From positions 2,418,001-2,482,000 of the forward strand of contig NZ_CP113949.1 in assembly GCF_026810445.1 (NCBI RefSeq): a DNA stretch of 64,000 bases, read 5' to 3'. Below, one piece after another: positions 55,469-64,000 of the stretch (its first letter is position 1; each line of letters starts with the position of its first letter). The stretch comes from Pseudomonas sp. BSw22131. GTDB lineage: Bacteria; Pseudomonadota; Gammaproteobacteria; Pseudomonadales; Pseudomonadaceae. The translations under genes and the position numbers were made by a program. A model generated the notes under the pieces. The model did no database searches, was not told the DNA's origin, and worked only from the letters and a program-made list of their open reading frames with translations.

Positions 55469-56782
55469 ATGCGCGCACAAACCCTTGCACAGGCGCGGGC
55501 CACGACCGCCACGCCCACGCGTAAGCGTTTCTTCATCATGGTGTTGTTGTTCATCACCGTGGTCATCAACTACCTGGACCGCAGCAACCTGTCCATCGCC
55601 GCACCGGCCCTGACCACTGAGCTAGGCATCGATCCGGTGCATGTTGGCCTGATCTTCTCTGCGTTCGGCTGGACCTACGTCGCCATGCAACTGCCCGGCG
55701 GCTGGCTGGTGGATCGCGTGCCGCCGCGCATTCTCTACACCGTCGCGCTGGCCTTGTGGTCGCTGGCAACCATCATGCTGGGTTTCGTGGGCAGCTTTAT
55801 CGGGCTGTTCATCCTGCGAATGCTGGTGGGCGCGCTGGAAGCACCGGCCTATCCGATCAACAGCCGCGTCGTTACCACCTGGTTTCCCGAGCGGGAGAGG
55901 GCAACGGCGGTTGGGTTCTATACGTCAGGGCAGTTCGTTGGCCTTGCGTTCCTGACGCCGGTACTGGCATGGCTGCAAGCCACTTATGGCTGGCATATGG
56001 TCTTCGTTGCGACGGGGGCGGTCGGCGTGATCTGGGCTGCGATCTGGTACAGGGTCTATCGCGAACCCCGGGATTTCAAAGGTGCCAACCAGGCGGAAAT
56101 CGATCTGATTACCGAGGGTGGGGGGCTGGTCGATATCCAGGCCGACACCGCCAAAGCCAAACAGGGTTTCAGCTGGATGGACCTGGGCATCGTGCTGACC
56201 AGGCGCAAGCTCTGGGGGATTTACCTGGGGCAGTTCTGCCTGAACTCGACCCTGTGGTTTTTCCTGACCTGGTTCCCCACCTATCTGGTGAAGTACCGCG
56301 GCATGGACTTCATCAAGTCCGGGCTGCTCGCGTCGCTGCCGTTCCTGGCGGCCTTCGTCGGCGTGCTGTGCTCAGGGTTTTTCTCTGACTGGCTGATCCG
56401 TCGCGGGCACACCGTTGGCTTCGCCCGCAAGCTGCCGATCATTGCCGGGTTGTTGATTTCTACCTCGATTATCGGTGCCAATTACGTTGAATCGACGCCG
56501 TTGGTGATCGCCTTCCTGGCGTTGGCGTTCTTTGGTAACGGTCTGGCGTCGATCACCTGGTCGCTGGTGTCGACCCTGGCACCTGCACGGCTGCTGGGGC
56601 TCACCGGAGGGACGTTCAACCTGATCGGCAACCTCGCGGCGATTGCCACGCCAATCGTGATTGGCTTTCTGGCCACGGGGGATTCGTTCGCTCCCGCCAT
56701 CACCTACATCGCCGTACTGGCCTTATTGGGTGCTTTGTCTTACATCCTGCTGGTGGGCAAGGTGGAGCGCATCGAGCTCTAA
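55469..56782 (+). CDS. MFS D-galactonate transporter (anion:cation symporter family)
   Basis: A 437-residue, 12-span symporter. NYLDRSNLSIAAPAL near the N-terminus, FGWTYVAMQLPGGWLVDRVPPRILY, and TWFPERERATAVGFYTSGQFVGLA are ACS-family signatures shared with DgoT. Location in the dgo operon implies D-galactonate uptake. The gap to dgoD holds a REP-type element, which may lower its expression relative to the enzymes. Confidence 0.9.
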   Translation: MRAQTLAQARATTATPTRKRFFIMVLLFITVVINYLDRSNLSIAAPALTTELGIDPVHVGLIFSAFGWTYVAMQLPGGWLVDRVPPRILYTVALALWSLATIMLGFVGSFIGLFILRMLVGALEAPAYPINSRVVTTWFPERERATAVGFYTSGQFVGLAFLTPVLAWLQATYGWHMVFVATGAVGVIWAAIWYRVYREPRDFKGANQAEIDLITEGGGLVDIQADTAKAKQGFSWMDLGIVLTRRKLWGIYLGQFCLNSTLWFFLTWFPTYLVKYRGMDFIKSGLLASLPFLAAFVGVLCSGFFSDWLIRRGHTVGFARKLPIIAGLLISTSIIGANYVESTPLVIAFLALAFFGNGLASITWSLVSTLAPARLLGLTGGTFNLIGNLAAIATPIVIGFLATGDSFAPAITYIAVLALLGALSYILLVGKVERIEL

Positions 56783-56884
56783 CGCTTGCAGGAAGGGGGC
56801 GGCTGCCGTTTGCAGCCCTGTGGGCTGGCAACGATAATGCCGCCGGCTTTTTGATGGTTTCTTTCAGGATGGACAAAGCGCGAT

Positions 56885-57691
56885 ATGCAAGACACTTCCG
56901 ATACCCCAAGCGTTGCCAGCAAAGATGCCGCGCCTACCGGGACGCAAACCTTGCTTCGCGGCCTGGGCGCGGTGCAGGCCGTGGCGAGTGGCGCGCGTGA
57001 CCTCAAGGAAATCGCGCGCCTGACCGGCACCACCCGCAGCACTACGCATCGGCTGGTCAGTTGCCTGGTCGATGAGCGCTACCTGCGGGTGTTGCCGCAG
57101 GTGGGTTATCTGCTGGGGCCGAAGCTGATCGAGCTGGGTTTTCAGGCGCGCGACGAAGTGCCGTTGGCCATGCTGGCCCGACCGTTTCTCGATGAGCTGT
57201 CCGCATTGACCGGCGACACCGTGCATCTGGCAGTGCGTGACAGTGACGAGGTGCTGTACTTGCAGAAAAATCCAGGCCGCAACGGCCCCGAAATGCGCTC
57301 CCGCGTGGGACATCGCATGCCGTTGGCCCGGACCGGCATCGGCAAGGCGCTGCTGCTCGACAGTCCGGAAAGCGAATGGCTGCGTCTTTATCAGCTCAGT
57401 CAGCCGGAAGGGGGGCGCAACCCGCTGTGGCCCGCGCATCAGGAGCAGTCCTGGGAGCAGATTCGTCAGCGTATGCGTGAATACGTGGAAGGCGGTTATG
57501 CGTTTGATCTGGAGGACAACGAGCCGTCAATCCGCTGCGTCGCGGCGCCGGTCAGGGATGCAAGCAAGCACATCGTCGCTGGCATCAGCATTGCCAGTAC
57601 GCTGCCATACATGCCGCTGGAAAAGATGGCCGAACTGGTGCCGGTGATCAAGCAGGCGGCGGCGAGGTTGTCGGCGGAGTTGGGTGGGTGA
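56885..57691 (+). CDS. IclR-family regulator (galactonate operon)
   Basis: A 268-residue regulator: N-terminal winged helix (LLRGLGAVQAVASGARDLKEIARLTGTTRSTTHRLVSCL) and C-terminal effector domain with MPLARTGIGKALL and ASTLPYMPLEKMAELVP. It closes the dgo gene group. E. coli uses a GntR-type DgoR instead; here an IclR protein probably has that role, an inference from position. Confidence 0.88.
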   Translation: MQDTSDTPSVASKDAAPTGTQTLLRGLGAVQAVASGARDLKEIARLTGTTRSTTHRLVSCLVDERYLRVLPQVGYLLGPKLIELGFQARDEVPLAMLARPFLDELSALTGDTVHLAVRDSDEVLYLQKNPGRNGPEMRSRVGHRMPLARTGIGKALLLDSPESEWLRLYQLSQPEGGRNPLWPAHQEQSWEQIRQRMREYVEGGYAFDLEDNEPSIRCVAAPVRDASKHIVAGISIASTLPYMPLEKMAELVPVIKQAAARLSAELGG

Positions 57692-57709
57692 TAGTGGACG
57701 GGCCTCTTA

Positions 57710-57801
57710 ACCTGTAGGCGCGCGCTCGCCCGCGATGGCAATCGACCAGTCATGCATGCAGTGACTGAATAATCGCATCGCGGGCAAGCGCTCCTACAGA
57801 G
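57710..57801. repeat. REP-type inverted repeat
   Basis: CTGTAGGCGCGCGCTCGCCCGCGATG and the facing CATCGCGGGCAAGCGCTCCTACAG across ~40 bases. Lies between convergent IclR and dehydrogenase genes, so it could also act as a bidirectional terminator. Confidence 0.65.
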
Positions 57802-57812
57802 GGCTCTCTGTA

Positions 57813-58865
57813 TCAGGCCTTCAGCGTGGCCATGTCGATCACGAAACGGTATTTCACGTCGCCGGCGATCATACGGGTGTAGGCCTCGTTGATGTTCTTG
57901 ATGTCGAGCATCTCGATGTCGCAGGTAATGCCGTGCTCAGCGCAGAAATCCAGCACTTCCTGAGTCTCTGCAATCCCGCCGATCAGCGAGCCAGCCAACA
58001 CGCGGCGCTTCATCACCAGATTGGCTGCGTGCAATGCCGGATCAACCGGTTCGATCAAGCCCACCAGAATGTGCACGCCATCAAAGCGCAGGGTTTCCAG
58101 GTAGGGGTTGAGGTCGTGCTGCACCGGAATGGTGTCGAGCAGGAAGTCGAAATGACCGGCAGCGGCTTTCATCTGCTCGGCGTCGGTGGAAACGATCACA
58201 TGATCTGCGCCCTGACGACGTGCTTCTTCAGCTTTGCTGGCCGAGCGGGTGAACAGCGTGACTTCCGCGCCCATGGCCTTGGCGAATTTGATACCCATGT
58301 GGCCCAGGCCGCCCATGCCCAGAATCCCTACCTTGTCGCCAGGTTCTACGCCGTAATGCTTGAGCGGCGAGTAAGTGGTGATGCCAGCGCAGAGAATCGG
58401 TGCGGCAGCGGCGAGGTCGAGCTTTTCCGGGATACGGACGACGAAGTGCTCGCTGACCACGATACTGTTGGAGTAGCCGCCCATGGTGTTGGTGCCGTCG
58501 ATACGGTCCGGGGTGGCGTAGGTCATGGTCGCGCCTTCCAGGCAGTATTGCTCCAGGTCCTGAGCGCAGGCTTCGCAGTGGCGGCACGAGTCAACCATGC
58601 AGCCCACACCGACCAGATCGCCGACCTTGTGCCGCGTGACGTTGGCACCCACAGCGGTGACCTTGCCGACGATTTCATGGCCCGGCATCAGCGGATACAC
58701 CGCGATACCCCATTCATTGCGTGCCTGGTGAATGTCGGAGTGGCAGACGCCGCAGTACATGATTTCGATGGCCACGTCGTCGACGCGCGGGTCGCGGCGT
58801 TCGAAAGACATGGGGGCGAGGGGGGCAGTGGCCGATTGGGCGGCATAACCGATTGCTGTGTACAT
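57813..58865 (-). CDS. Zinc-dependent alcohol dehydrogenase (YahK/CAD-like)
   Basis: A 350-residue MDR enzyme reducing aldehydes. The catalytic Zn site uses Cys in MYCGVCHSDIHQ and His in PGHEIVG; structural Zn uses C-x2-C-x2-C-x7-C in DSCRHCEACAQDLEQYC; the GILGMGGLGHMG Rossmann motif binds NADP(H). Start chosen at ATG 58865 after GAGG. It is divergent from an AraC regulator, the usual pairing. Confidence 0.94.
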   Translation of the reverse strand: MYTAIGYAAQSATAPLAPMSFERRDPRVDDVAIEIMYCGVCHSDIHQARNEWGIAVYPLMPGHEIVGKVTAVGANVTRHKVGDLVGVGCMVDSCRHCEACAQDLEQYCLEGATMTYATPDRIDGTNTMGGYSNSIVVSEHFVVRIPEKLDLAAAAPILCAGITTYSPLKHYGVEPGDKVGILGMGGLGHMGIKFAKAMGAEVTLFTRSASKAEEARRQGADHVIVSTDAEQMKAAAGHFDFLLDTIPVQHDLNPYLETLRFDGVHILVGLIEPVDPALHAANLVMKRRVLAGSLIGGIAETQEVLDFCAEHGITCDIEMLDIKNINEAYTRMIAGDVKYRFVIDMATLKA

Positions 58866-59042
58866 GTGGAGCCTCGCGGGGAGATGACAAATGAGGCTGG
58901 CTATTCTGGACAAGCGAGGCGCTCGCGGCCATGACCATTCCTACGTGTGTCATGCCTAATCCTCCGGCGTTCATCGGTTGATCATCGCCGCAGGCTGCTT
59001 ATCTGCGATCATGCCGGTGTCTAATCCTCTGTCTGGTTGCCC
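58866..59042. promoter_or_regulatory. Divergent promoter region, dehydrogenase/AraC regulator
   Basis: 177 bases shared by both genes. No palindrome of note was found. Confidence 0.4.
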
Positions 59043-59945
59043 ATGCCGTCTTCTCAAACCTTTGCCTCCGATGCTGCCCTTGTCTCATTGATCAAACCCC
59101 TCGCCACGCGTCCTGGCTTTGTCGACACACGTCTGCCCGGCGTGCAGATGCTGTCGTGGGATCACTACGTGGCCAGCAGCCCACAGATCTACGAGCCCAG
59201 CCTGATCATCCTTGCCCAAGGCAGCAAACTGGCGCGTCTGGGTCCGCGAACGCTGGAGTACGGCGCCGGCCATTACTTGGTGCAGGCCCTGTCGGTGCCG
59301 TTCATGTGCGAGACCTTCGCCACGGTCGAGGAGCCTTTGTACGGCGTTTCCGTGGCGATTGATCGTCTGGTGCTGGGCGAACTGGTTCAGGCGATGGACC
59401 TGCTGCCGGATGCCGCCGTCAGGGCGCAAACACCTGAGTCGATGACTTCTGCAACGCTGGATGCGGCCATGCGCGAGAGCGTAGAGCGCTTGCTGCGCTG
59501 CCTGCATGATCCTCTCGATTGCCAGGTGATGGGGGCGGCCCGTTTGCGCGAGGTTCTGTATGTCGCGTTGCGTGGGCCGCAGGCAGGTGTGCTGCGTGCA
59601 CTGGTGGAGCAGCAGGGACATTTCGCACGCATCGCGGCCTCGTTGCAGCACTTGCGCGATCACTACGATCAGGCATTGAGCGTCGACGACCTGGCCAGTT
59701 GCGCCAATATGAGTGCTTCGACATTTCATGAGCATTTCAAGCGCAGCACGTTGCTGTCCCCGGTGCAGTACCTCAAGCGGGTACGCCTGCTGATGGCGCA
59801 GCAGATGCTGGTCGGAGAAGGTCTGGGGGTTGCGCAGGTGGCGCACAAGGTGGGTTATCAGAGTACGTCGCAGTTCAGCCGCGAGTACAAGCGCTACTTC
59901 GAGCGCAATCCGGGGGAGGAGGGGGTGCAAAGAGATGCGAGCTGA
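59043..59945 (+). CDS. AraC-family regulator
   Basis: A 300-residue regulator. The N-terminal half belongs to the AraC_N cupin group (YEPSLIILAQGSKLARLG); the C-terminal half is the double HTH (LSVDDLASCANMSASTFHEHFKRST ... VAHKVGYQSTSQFSREYKRYF). ATG 59043 preferred to the TTG at 59037. It likely controls the divergent alcohol dehydrogenase in response to an alcohol or aldehyde. Confidence 0.9.
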   Translation: MPSSQTFASDAALVSLIKPLATRPGFVDTRLPGVQMLSWDHYVASSPQIYEPSLIILAQGSKLARLGPRTLEYGAGHYLVQALSVPFMCETFATVEEPLYGVSVAIDRLVLGELVQAMDLLPDAAVRAQTPESMTSATLDAAMRESVERLLRCLHDPLDCQVMGAARLREVLYVALRGPQAGVLRALVEQQGHFARIAASLQHLRDHYDQALSVDDLASCANMSASTFHEHFKRSTLLSPVQYLKRVRLLMAQQMLVGEGLGVAQVAHKVGYQSTSQFSREYKRYFERNPGEEGVQRDAS

Positions 59946-59947
59946 AA

Positions 59948-59994
59948 GCTACAAGCTGCAAGCAACGGGCTTGCGGCTTGAAGCTTGCAGCTGC
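59948..59994. repeat. AGCTACAAGC inverted repeat
   Basis: AGCTACAAGCTGCAAGC facing GCTTGAAGCTTGCAGCT; same family as 48427-48508. Between convergent genes, so it may serve as a terminator. Confidence 0.6.
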
Positions 59995-59999
59995 TTTTC

Positions 60000-61655
60000 C
60001 TACATATTCGGGTAAGTCGGTCCGCCTGCGCCTTCCGGTGCCACCCAGGTGATGTTCTGCGAAGGATCTTTGATGTCGCACGTCTTGCAGTGCACGCAGT
60101 TCTGCGCATTGATCTGGAAGCGTTTTTCGCCGTTTTCCTGAGTCACCACCTCATATACGCCAGCCGGGCAATAACGCTGCGCGGGCTCGTCGTATTTGGG
60201 CAGGTTGACGCTGATCGGGATGCTCGGATCTTTAAGCTTCAGGTGGCACGGCTGTTCTTCTTCGTGGTTGGTCCCGGAGATGAACACCGAACTGAGTTTA
60301 TCGAAGCTCAGTTTGCCGTCGGGTCGCGGGTAGTCGATCTTCTTCGAGTCGGCGGCCAGCTTCAGGCAGGCATAGTCGGGCGTGGTGTCGTGCAGCGTGA
60401 AGGGAATCTTGCCACCAAAAATGTTCTGGTCGATGAAGTTGAACGCACCGCCCATGATCGCGCCGAACTTATGGATCGCCGGGCCGAAGTTACGGCTGGT
60501 GAACAGTTCTTCGTGCAGCCAGCTGGCCTTGAAGGCGTCGACGTAAGTGTTCAACGCATCGCCGCCTTCGTTGCCGGCGAACAACGCGTCGGCCACCGAT
60601 TCTGCAGCCAGCATGCCTGACTTCATCGCGGTGTGGCTGCCCTTGATCTTCGCGAAGTTCAGGGTGCCCAGGTCACAGCCGATCAGTGCGCCGCCCGGGA
60701 AGACCATCTTCGGCAAGGAATTCAGACCGCCTTTGCAGATCGCGCGGGCGCCGTAGCTGATGCGCTTGCCGCCTTCCAGGTATTGCTTGAACACCGGGTG
60801 GTGCTTGAGCCGCTGAAACTCGTCAAACGGCGACAGGTACGGGTTGCTGTAAGAGAGGTCAACGATCAGGCCGACGACCACCTGATTGTTCTCCAGGTGA
60901 TAAAGGAAGGAGCCGCCAACGTTCTCATCGTTCAGCGGCCAGCCAGCGGTGTGCACCACCAGGCCCTGCTCGTGCCTGGCCGGATCGACTTCCCAGATTT
61001 CTTTGAGGCCAATGCCGTAATGCTGGGCATCGGCGTCGCTGTCGAGGTTGAAGCGCTTGATCAGTTGTTTGCCGATGTGTCCACGGCAGCCCTCGGCGAA
61101 GAGCGTGTATTTGCCGCGCAACTCCATGCCGGGGGTGTACAGGCCCTCTTTCGGATTGCCTTCGCGGTCCACGCCGAGGTCACCCGTCAGAATCCCGCGC
61201 ACGACGCCGTTTTCATCGATAAGCGCTTCCTGGGCAGCGAAGCCGGGGTAGATTTCTACGCCCAGGTTCTCGGCCTGCTGGGCCAGCCAGCGGCACAGGT
61301 TGCCCAGTGAAATTATGTAATTGCCTTCGTTGTGCATCGTCTTGGGCACAAAAAAGCCCGGCACCTTGTTCGAGGCTTCCGGGTCTTTGAGGACATAGAT
61401 GTCGTCGCGTTTGACCGGTGTGTTCAGCGGGGCGCCGAGCGCCTTCCAGTCAGGAAACAATTCGTTAAGGGCGCGGGGTTCGAAAACAGCTCCCGAGAGG
61501 ATGTGTGCGCCTACTTCAGAGCCTTTCTCGACCACGCAGACGCTGATTTCCTGGCCTGCTTGCGCGGCCTTTTGCTTCAGGCGGCAAGCGGCGGAAAGCC
61601 CGGCGGGGCCGGCTCCGACGATGACGACGTCGAATTCCATGTATTCGCGTTCCAC
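60000..61655 (-). CDS. Electron-transfer flavoprotein-ubiquinone oxidoreductase
   Basis: A 551-residue membrane-associated ETF-QO passing electrons from ETF to the quinone pool. FAD-binding VVIVGAGPAGLSAACRLKQ at the N-terminus; C-terminal 4Fe-4S ligands in RYCPAGVYEV and NCVHCKTCDIKDP; final YPNM. Divergent from etfB, its electron donor. Confidence 0.97.
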   Translation of the reverse strand: MEREYMEFDVVIVGAGPAGLSAACRLKQKAAQAGQEISVCVVEKGSEVGAHILSGAVFEPRALNELFPDWKALGAPLNTPVKRDDIYVLKDPEASNKVPGFFVPKTMHNEGNYIISLGNLCRWLAQQAENLGVEIYPGFAAQEALIDENGVVRGILTGDLGVDREGNPKEGLYTPGMELRGKYTLFAEGCRGHIGKQLIKRFNLDSDADAQHYGIGLKEIWEVDPARHEQGLVVHTAGWPLNDENVGGSFLYHLENNQVVVGLIVDLSYSNPYLSPFDEFQRLKHHPVFKQYLEGGKRISYGARAICKGGLNSLPKMVFPGGALIGCDLGTLNFAKIKGSHTAMKSGMLAAESVADALFAGNEGGDALNTYVDAFKASWLHEELFTSRNFGPAIHKFGAIMGGAFNFIDQNIFGGKIPFTLHDTTPDYACLKLAADSKKIDYPRPDGKLSFDKLSSVFISGTNHEEEQPCHLKLKDPSIPISVNLPKYDEPAQRYCPAGVYEVVTQENGEKRFQINAQNCVHCKTCDIKDPSQNITWVAPEGAGGPTYPNM

Positions 61656-61786
61656 AGGCTATCTCCTACTCAGGGCTCAACAGTATTTTTTTATATGAGG
61701 CATTAAAACCGACACACGGCGACAGGCTCACCCGGGCGTCATCACAAAGGGGCGCATTATATCTACACCACCCACGAGGTCCAATA

Positions 61787-61800
61787 CAAACGTTTGTTTG
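61787..61800. promoter_or_regulatory. PsrA-type operator between ETF-QO and etfB
   Basis: CAAAC-GTTT-GTTTG exactly fits the (G/C)AAAC-N2-4-GTTT(G/C) motif recalled for the fatty-acid-responsive repressor PsrA. It lies 132 bases upstream of the ETF-QO start in a 528-base divergent region. The rest of that gap shows only promoter-like AT-rich patches. Confidence 0.6.
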
Positions 61801-62183
61801 AAATGGCCGCAGGGCGGATAAATCCTAGGTGCGCGGCTTGTGAGTGGCGTTTTTGTCGTATTGACCCGATTAGGTGTTCCGGTCAAGATACGGGCGGTTT
61901 TGCGCTCGCCGTAGGCTGAGCAGGTCTGCAAGAACACCTCTAAAGGCATTGCGGGCATTGTGTAGCAAAGCAGGCCCGGTTTCACGGGATCGCGGGCGGT
62001 GTGCAGTTTACACACCCTGCTGGCGTCTGGCTTCGATTGCCGGGCGTGGGTCACTGTTTTTGCCTAACTCACCTTTCAGCAAGCACGAATACGCTGTTTT
62101 CAGAGGTGTTCTTTACACTGACACGTACTCATCGCCGGGCAAGACCTGGCGACTTCTTTTCACCGGAGAGTAACGAGGAATCC

Positions 62184-62933
62184 ATGAAGGTTCTTGTAGC
62201 TGTCAAACGAGTGGTCGACTACAACGTCAAGGTTCGCGTCAAAGCGGACAACTCCGGCGTCGATCTTGCCAACGTCAAAATGTCGATGAACCCCTTCTGC
62301 GAGATCGCCGTGGAAGAAGCGGTACGTCTTAAAGAGAAAGGCGTCGCGACTGAAATCGTCGTCGTCTCCATCGGCCCGACCACCGCTCAGGAGCAATTGC
62401 GTACTGCACTGGCACTGGGTGCCGATCGCGCCATCCTCGTCGAATCCACCGAAGACTTGACCTCTCTTGCTATAGCCAAGCTGCTCAAGGCAGTGGTCGA
62501 CAAAGAGCAGCCGCAACTGGTCATTCTCGGCAAACAGGCCATCGATAGCGATAACAACCAGACCGGCCAGATGCTCGCGGCCCTGAGTGGTTACGCACAA
62601 GGCACCTTCGCCTCCAAGGTCGAAGTGTCGGGCGACAGCGTAAGCGTCACCCGTGAAGTAGACGCCGGCGCACAGACCGTCTCGCTGAAGCTGCCAGCTA
62701 TCGTGACCACAGACTTGCGTCTGAACGAGCCGCGCTACGCGTCGCTACCCAACATCATGAAAGCCAAGAAAAAACCTCTCGAAGTGCTGACACCCGATGC
62801 TCTGGGTGTATCCACCGCTTCGACCAACAAGACCCTGAAAGTAGAAGCCCCGGCTGCTCGCAGCGCAGGCATCAAGGTCAAGTCGGTGGCTGAACTGGTC
62901 GAGAAACTGAAAAACGAAGCGAAGGTAATCTAA
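62184..62933 (+). CDS. etfB: Electron-transfer flavoprotein beta subunit
   Basis: A 249-residue EtfB, carrying AMP in the heterodimer. [20 protein letters not shown] opens it; [22 protein letters not shown] is the ETF-beta signature and AKKKPLE closes the core. The start at 62184 follows ACGAGGAA; upstream open frame is untranslated. etfA begins on the next base after the stop. Confidence 0.98.
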   Translation: MKVLVAVKRVVDYNVKVRVKADNSGVDLANVKMSMNPFCEIAVEEAVRLKEKGVATEIVVVSIGPTTAQEQLRTALALGADRAILVESTEDLTSLAIAKLLKAVVDKEQPQLVILGKQAIDSDNNQTGQMLAALSGYAQGTFASKVEVSGDSVSVTREVDAGAQTVSLKLPAIVTTDLRLNEPRYASLPNIMKAKKKPLEVLTPDALGVSTASTNKTLKVEAPAARSAGIKVKSVAELVEKLKNEAKVI

Positions 62934-63860
62934 ATGATCCTGGTTATCGCTGAGCACGAAAATGGCGCGATTGCTCCCGCCACGTTGAACACCGTTGCCG
63001 CTGCTGCACAGATCGGCGGCGACATCCACATACTGGTCGCTGGCCAAGGCGTTGGTGCCGTTGGCGAAGCTGCTGCAAAAATCGCTGGTGTGGCCAAGGT
63101 ATTCGTTGCTGACAATGCAGCCTACGCTCACCAACTGCCTGAAAACGTTGCGCCACTGGTGGTCGAGCTGGCTTCCGGCTACAGCCACGTTCTGGCAGCA
63201 GCGACATCCAACGGTAAAAACATCCTTCCGCGCGTTGCTGCGCAACTGGATGTCGATCAGATCTCCGAGATCATCGCCGTTGAAAGCGCTGATACGTTCA
63301 AGCGTCCGATCTACGCCGGTAACGCCATCGCAACCGTGCAGTCTTCTGCCGCTGTGAAAGTCATCACCGTGCGTGCCACTGGTTTCGACGCTGTTGCCGC
63401 TGAAGGTGGCTCGGCCGCTGTTGAAGCCGTATCGGCTGCCCACGATGCTGGCAAATCGGCTTTCGTCAGTGAAGCGCTGGCCAAGTCGGACCGTCCGGAG
63501 CTGACCGCAGCCAAGATCGTCGTCTCCGGTGGTCGTGGCATGCAGAACGGTGAAAACTTCAAGCACCTGTACGCCCTGGCCGACAAGCTGGGCGCCGCGG
63601 TTGGCGCTTCACGCGCTGCGGTTGACGCGGGCTTCGTCCCGAACGACATGCAGGTGGGCCAGACCGGCAAGATCGTTGCGCCACAGTTGTACATCGCAGT
63701 CGGTATTTCCGGCGCGATCCAGCATCTGGCTGGCATGAAAGACTCCAAAGTGATCGTTGCGATCAACAAGGACGAAGAGGCGCCAATTTTCCAGGTAGCT
63801 GATTACGGCCTGGTGGCAGACTTGTTCGAAGCCATACCCGAGTTGGAGAAACTGGTTTAA
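62934..63860 (+). CDS. etfA: Electron-transfer flavoprotein alpha subunit
   Basis: A 308-residue EtfA, which binds FAD and accepts electrons from acyl-CoA and other dehydrogenases. [63 protein letters not shown] and [11 protein letters not shown] are the FAD-domain signature. It starts at the base after the etfB stop, so it is translationally coupled. Confidence 0.98.
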   Translation: MILVIAEHENGAIAPATLNTVAAAAQIGGDIHILVAGQGVGAVGEAAAKIAGVAKVFVADNAAYAHQLPENVAPLVVELASGYSHVLAAATSNGKNILPRVAAQLDVDQISEIIAVESADTFKRPIYAGNAIATVQSSAAVKVITVRATGFDAVAAEGGSAAVEAVSAAHDAGKSAFVSEALAKSDRPELTAAKIVVSGGRGMQNGENFKHLYALADKLGAAVGASRAAVDAGFVPNDMQVGQTGKIVAPQLYIAVGISGAIQHLAGMKDSKVIVAINKDEEAPIFQVADYGLVADLFEAIPELEKLV

Positions 63861-63882
63861 TCCAGTCCTCTGACTTATAAAG

Positions 63883-63975
63883 AGAGCCCGCTCGTTACGG
63901 CTGTTCCAATGCGTCAGGTCATCGTGGATCGGTGATGTACGCATTGACCAGTCGCTATCGAGCGGGCTTTTTATT
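63883..63975 (+). terminator. Long nested hairpin terminator after etfA
   Basis: GAGCCCGCTCG at 63883 pairs with CGAGCGGGCTTTTTA at 63959, with an inner CAATGCGT/ACGCATTG stem in the ~65-base loop. Ends in a T run. Unusually long for a simple terminator. Confidence 0.6.
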
Positions 63976-64000
63976 GGGTGATTATTTGATCAGAAGAAAG

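Overview
The window is a chromosomal segment of a fluorescent-type Pseudomonas (fluorescens/syringae lineage; I cannot go to species). The evidence is GC-rich coding sequence, the Pseudomonas-style order aminotransferase / uvrB / EmrAB-type pump / gltX / tRNA-Ala-Glu pairs / leuCD-leuB-asd, an etfBA + ETF-QO block, and many short palindromic repeats of the CTGTAGGAGCGAATTCATTCGCG type.

Region 1 (1-21320) is an iron-siderophore locus, all on the + strand. It opens inside a giant NRPS (5' end outside the window) that adds hydroxyornithine-like, serine and hydroxyornithine-like residues and ends in epimerase and thioesterase domains. A PvdH-type diaminobutyrate aminotransferase overlaps its 3' end, and a TonB-dependent hydroxamate-type receptor follows. 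An IS3-family element and a repeat-rich gap come next, then MbtH, a clavaminate-synthase/SyrP-like dioxygenase, a PvdF-like hydroxyornithine formyltransferase and a FhuF-like ferric reductase. The set looks more like ornibactin/malleobactin-type loci than classical pyoverdine, although PvdH- and PvdF-type genes are shared with pyoverdine. The ornithine N-hydroxylase and the upstream modules must lie outside the window.

Region 2 (21429-29446) holds an FAH-family hydrolase, a DHA2 MFS pump, an acidic low-complexity protein, a broken isopenicillin-N-synthase-like oxygenase, an aspartate/aromatic aminotransferase and uvrB.

Region 3 (29618-35899, - strand) is an accessory island between uvrB and the EmrAB-type pump. 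It encodes an EagR/DUF1795 chaperone, a prePAAR-transmembrane-PAAR-Rhs type VI effector with an unrecognised 107-residue toxin tip, its probable immunity protein, an orphan fragment of a second related toxin tip, and a second paralogous immunity protein.

Region 4 (36064-51000) is mostly core genome: EmrB/EmrA, gltX, two tandem tRNA-Ala(GGC)/tRNA-Glu(TTC) pairs, a thioesterase, dusC, a PAS-GGDEF-EAL protein, a LysR regulator divergent from leuC, leuD, leuB and asd.

Region 5 (50941-64000) has a membrane acyltransferase, a D-galactonate catabolic operon (dgoK-dgoA-dgoD-transporter-IclR regulator), a zinc alcohol dehydrogenase divergent from an AraC regulator, ETF-ubiquinone oxidoreductase, and etfB-etfA, with a PsrA-like box in the divergent etf intergenic region.

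Family assignments, adenylation codes and remembered comparisons come from reading the sequence and general knowledge. No database search was run.
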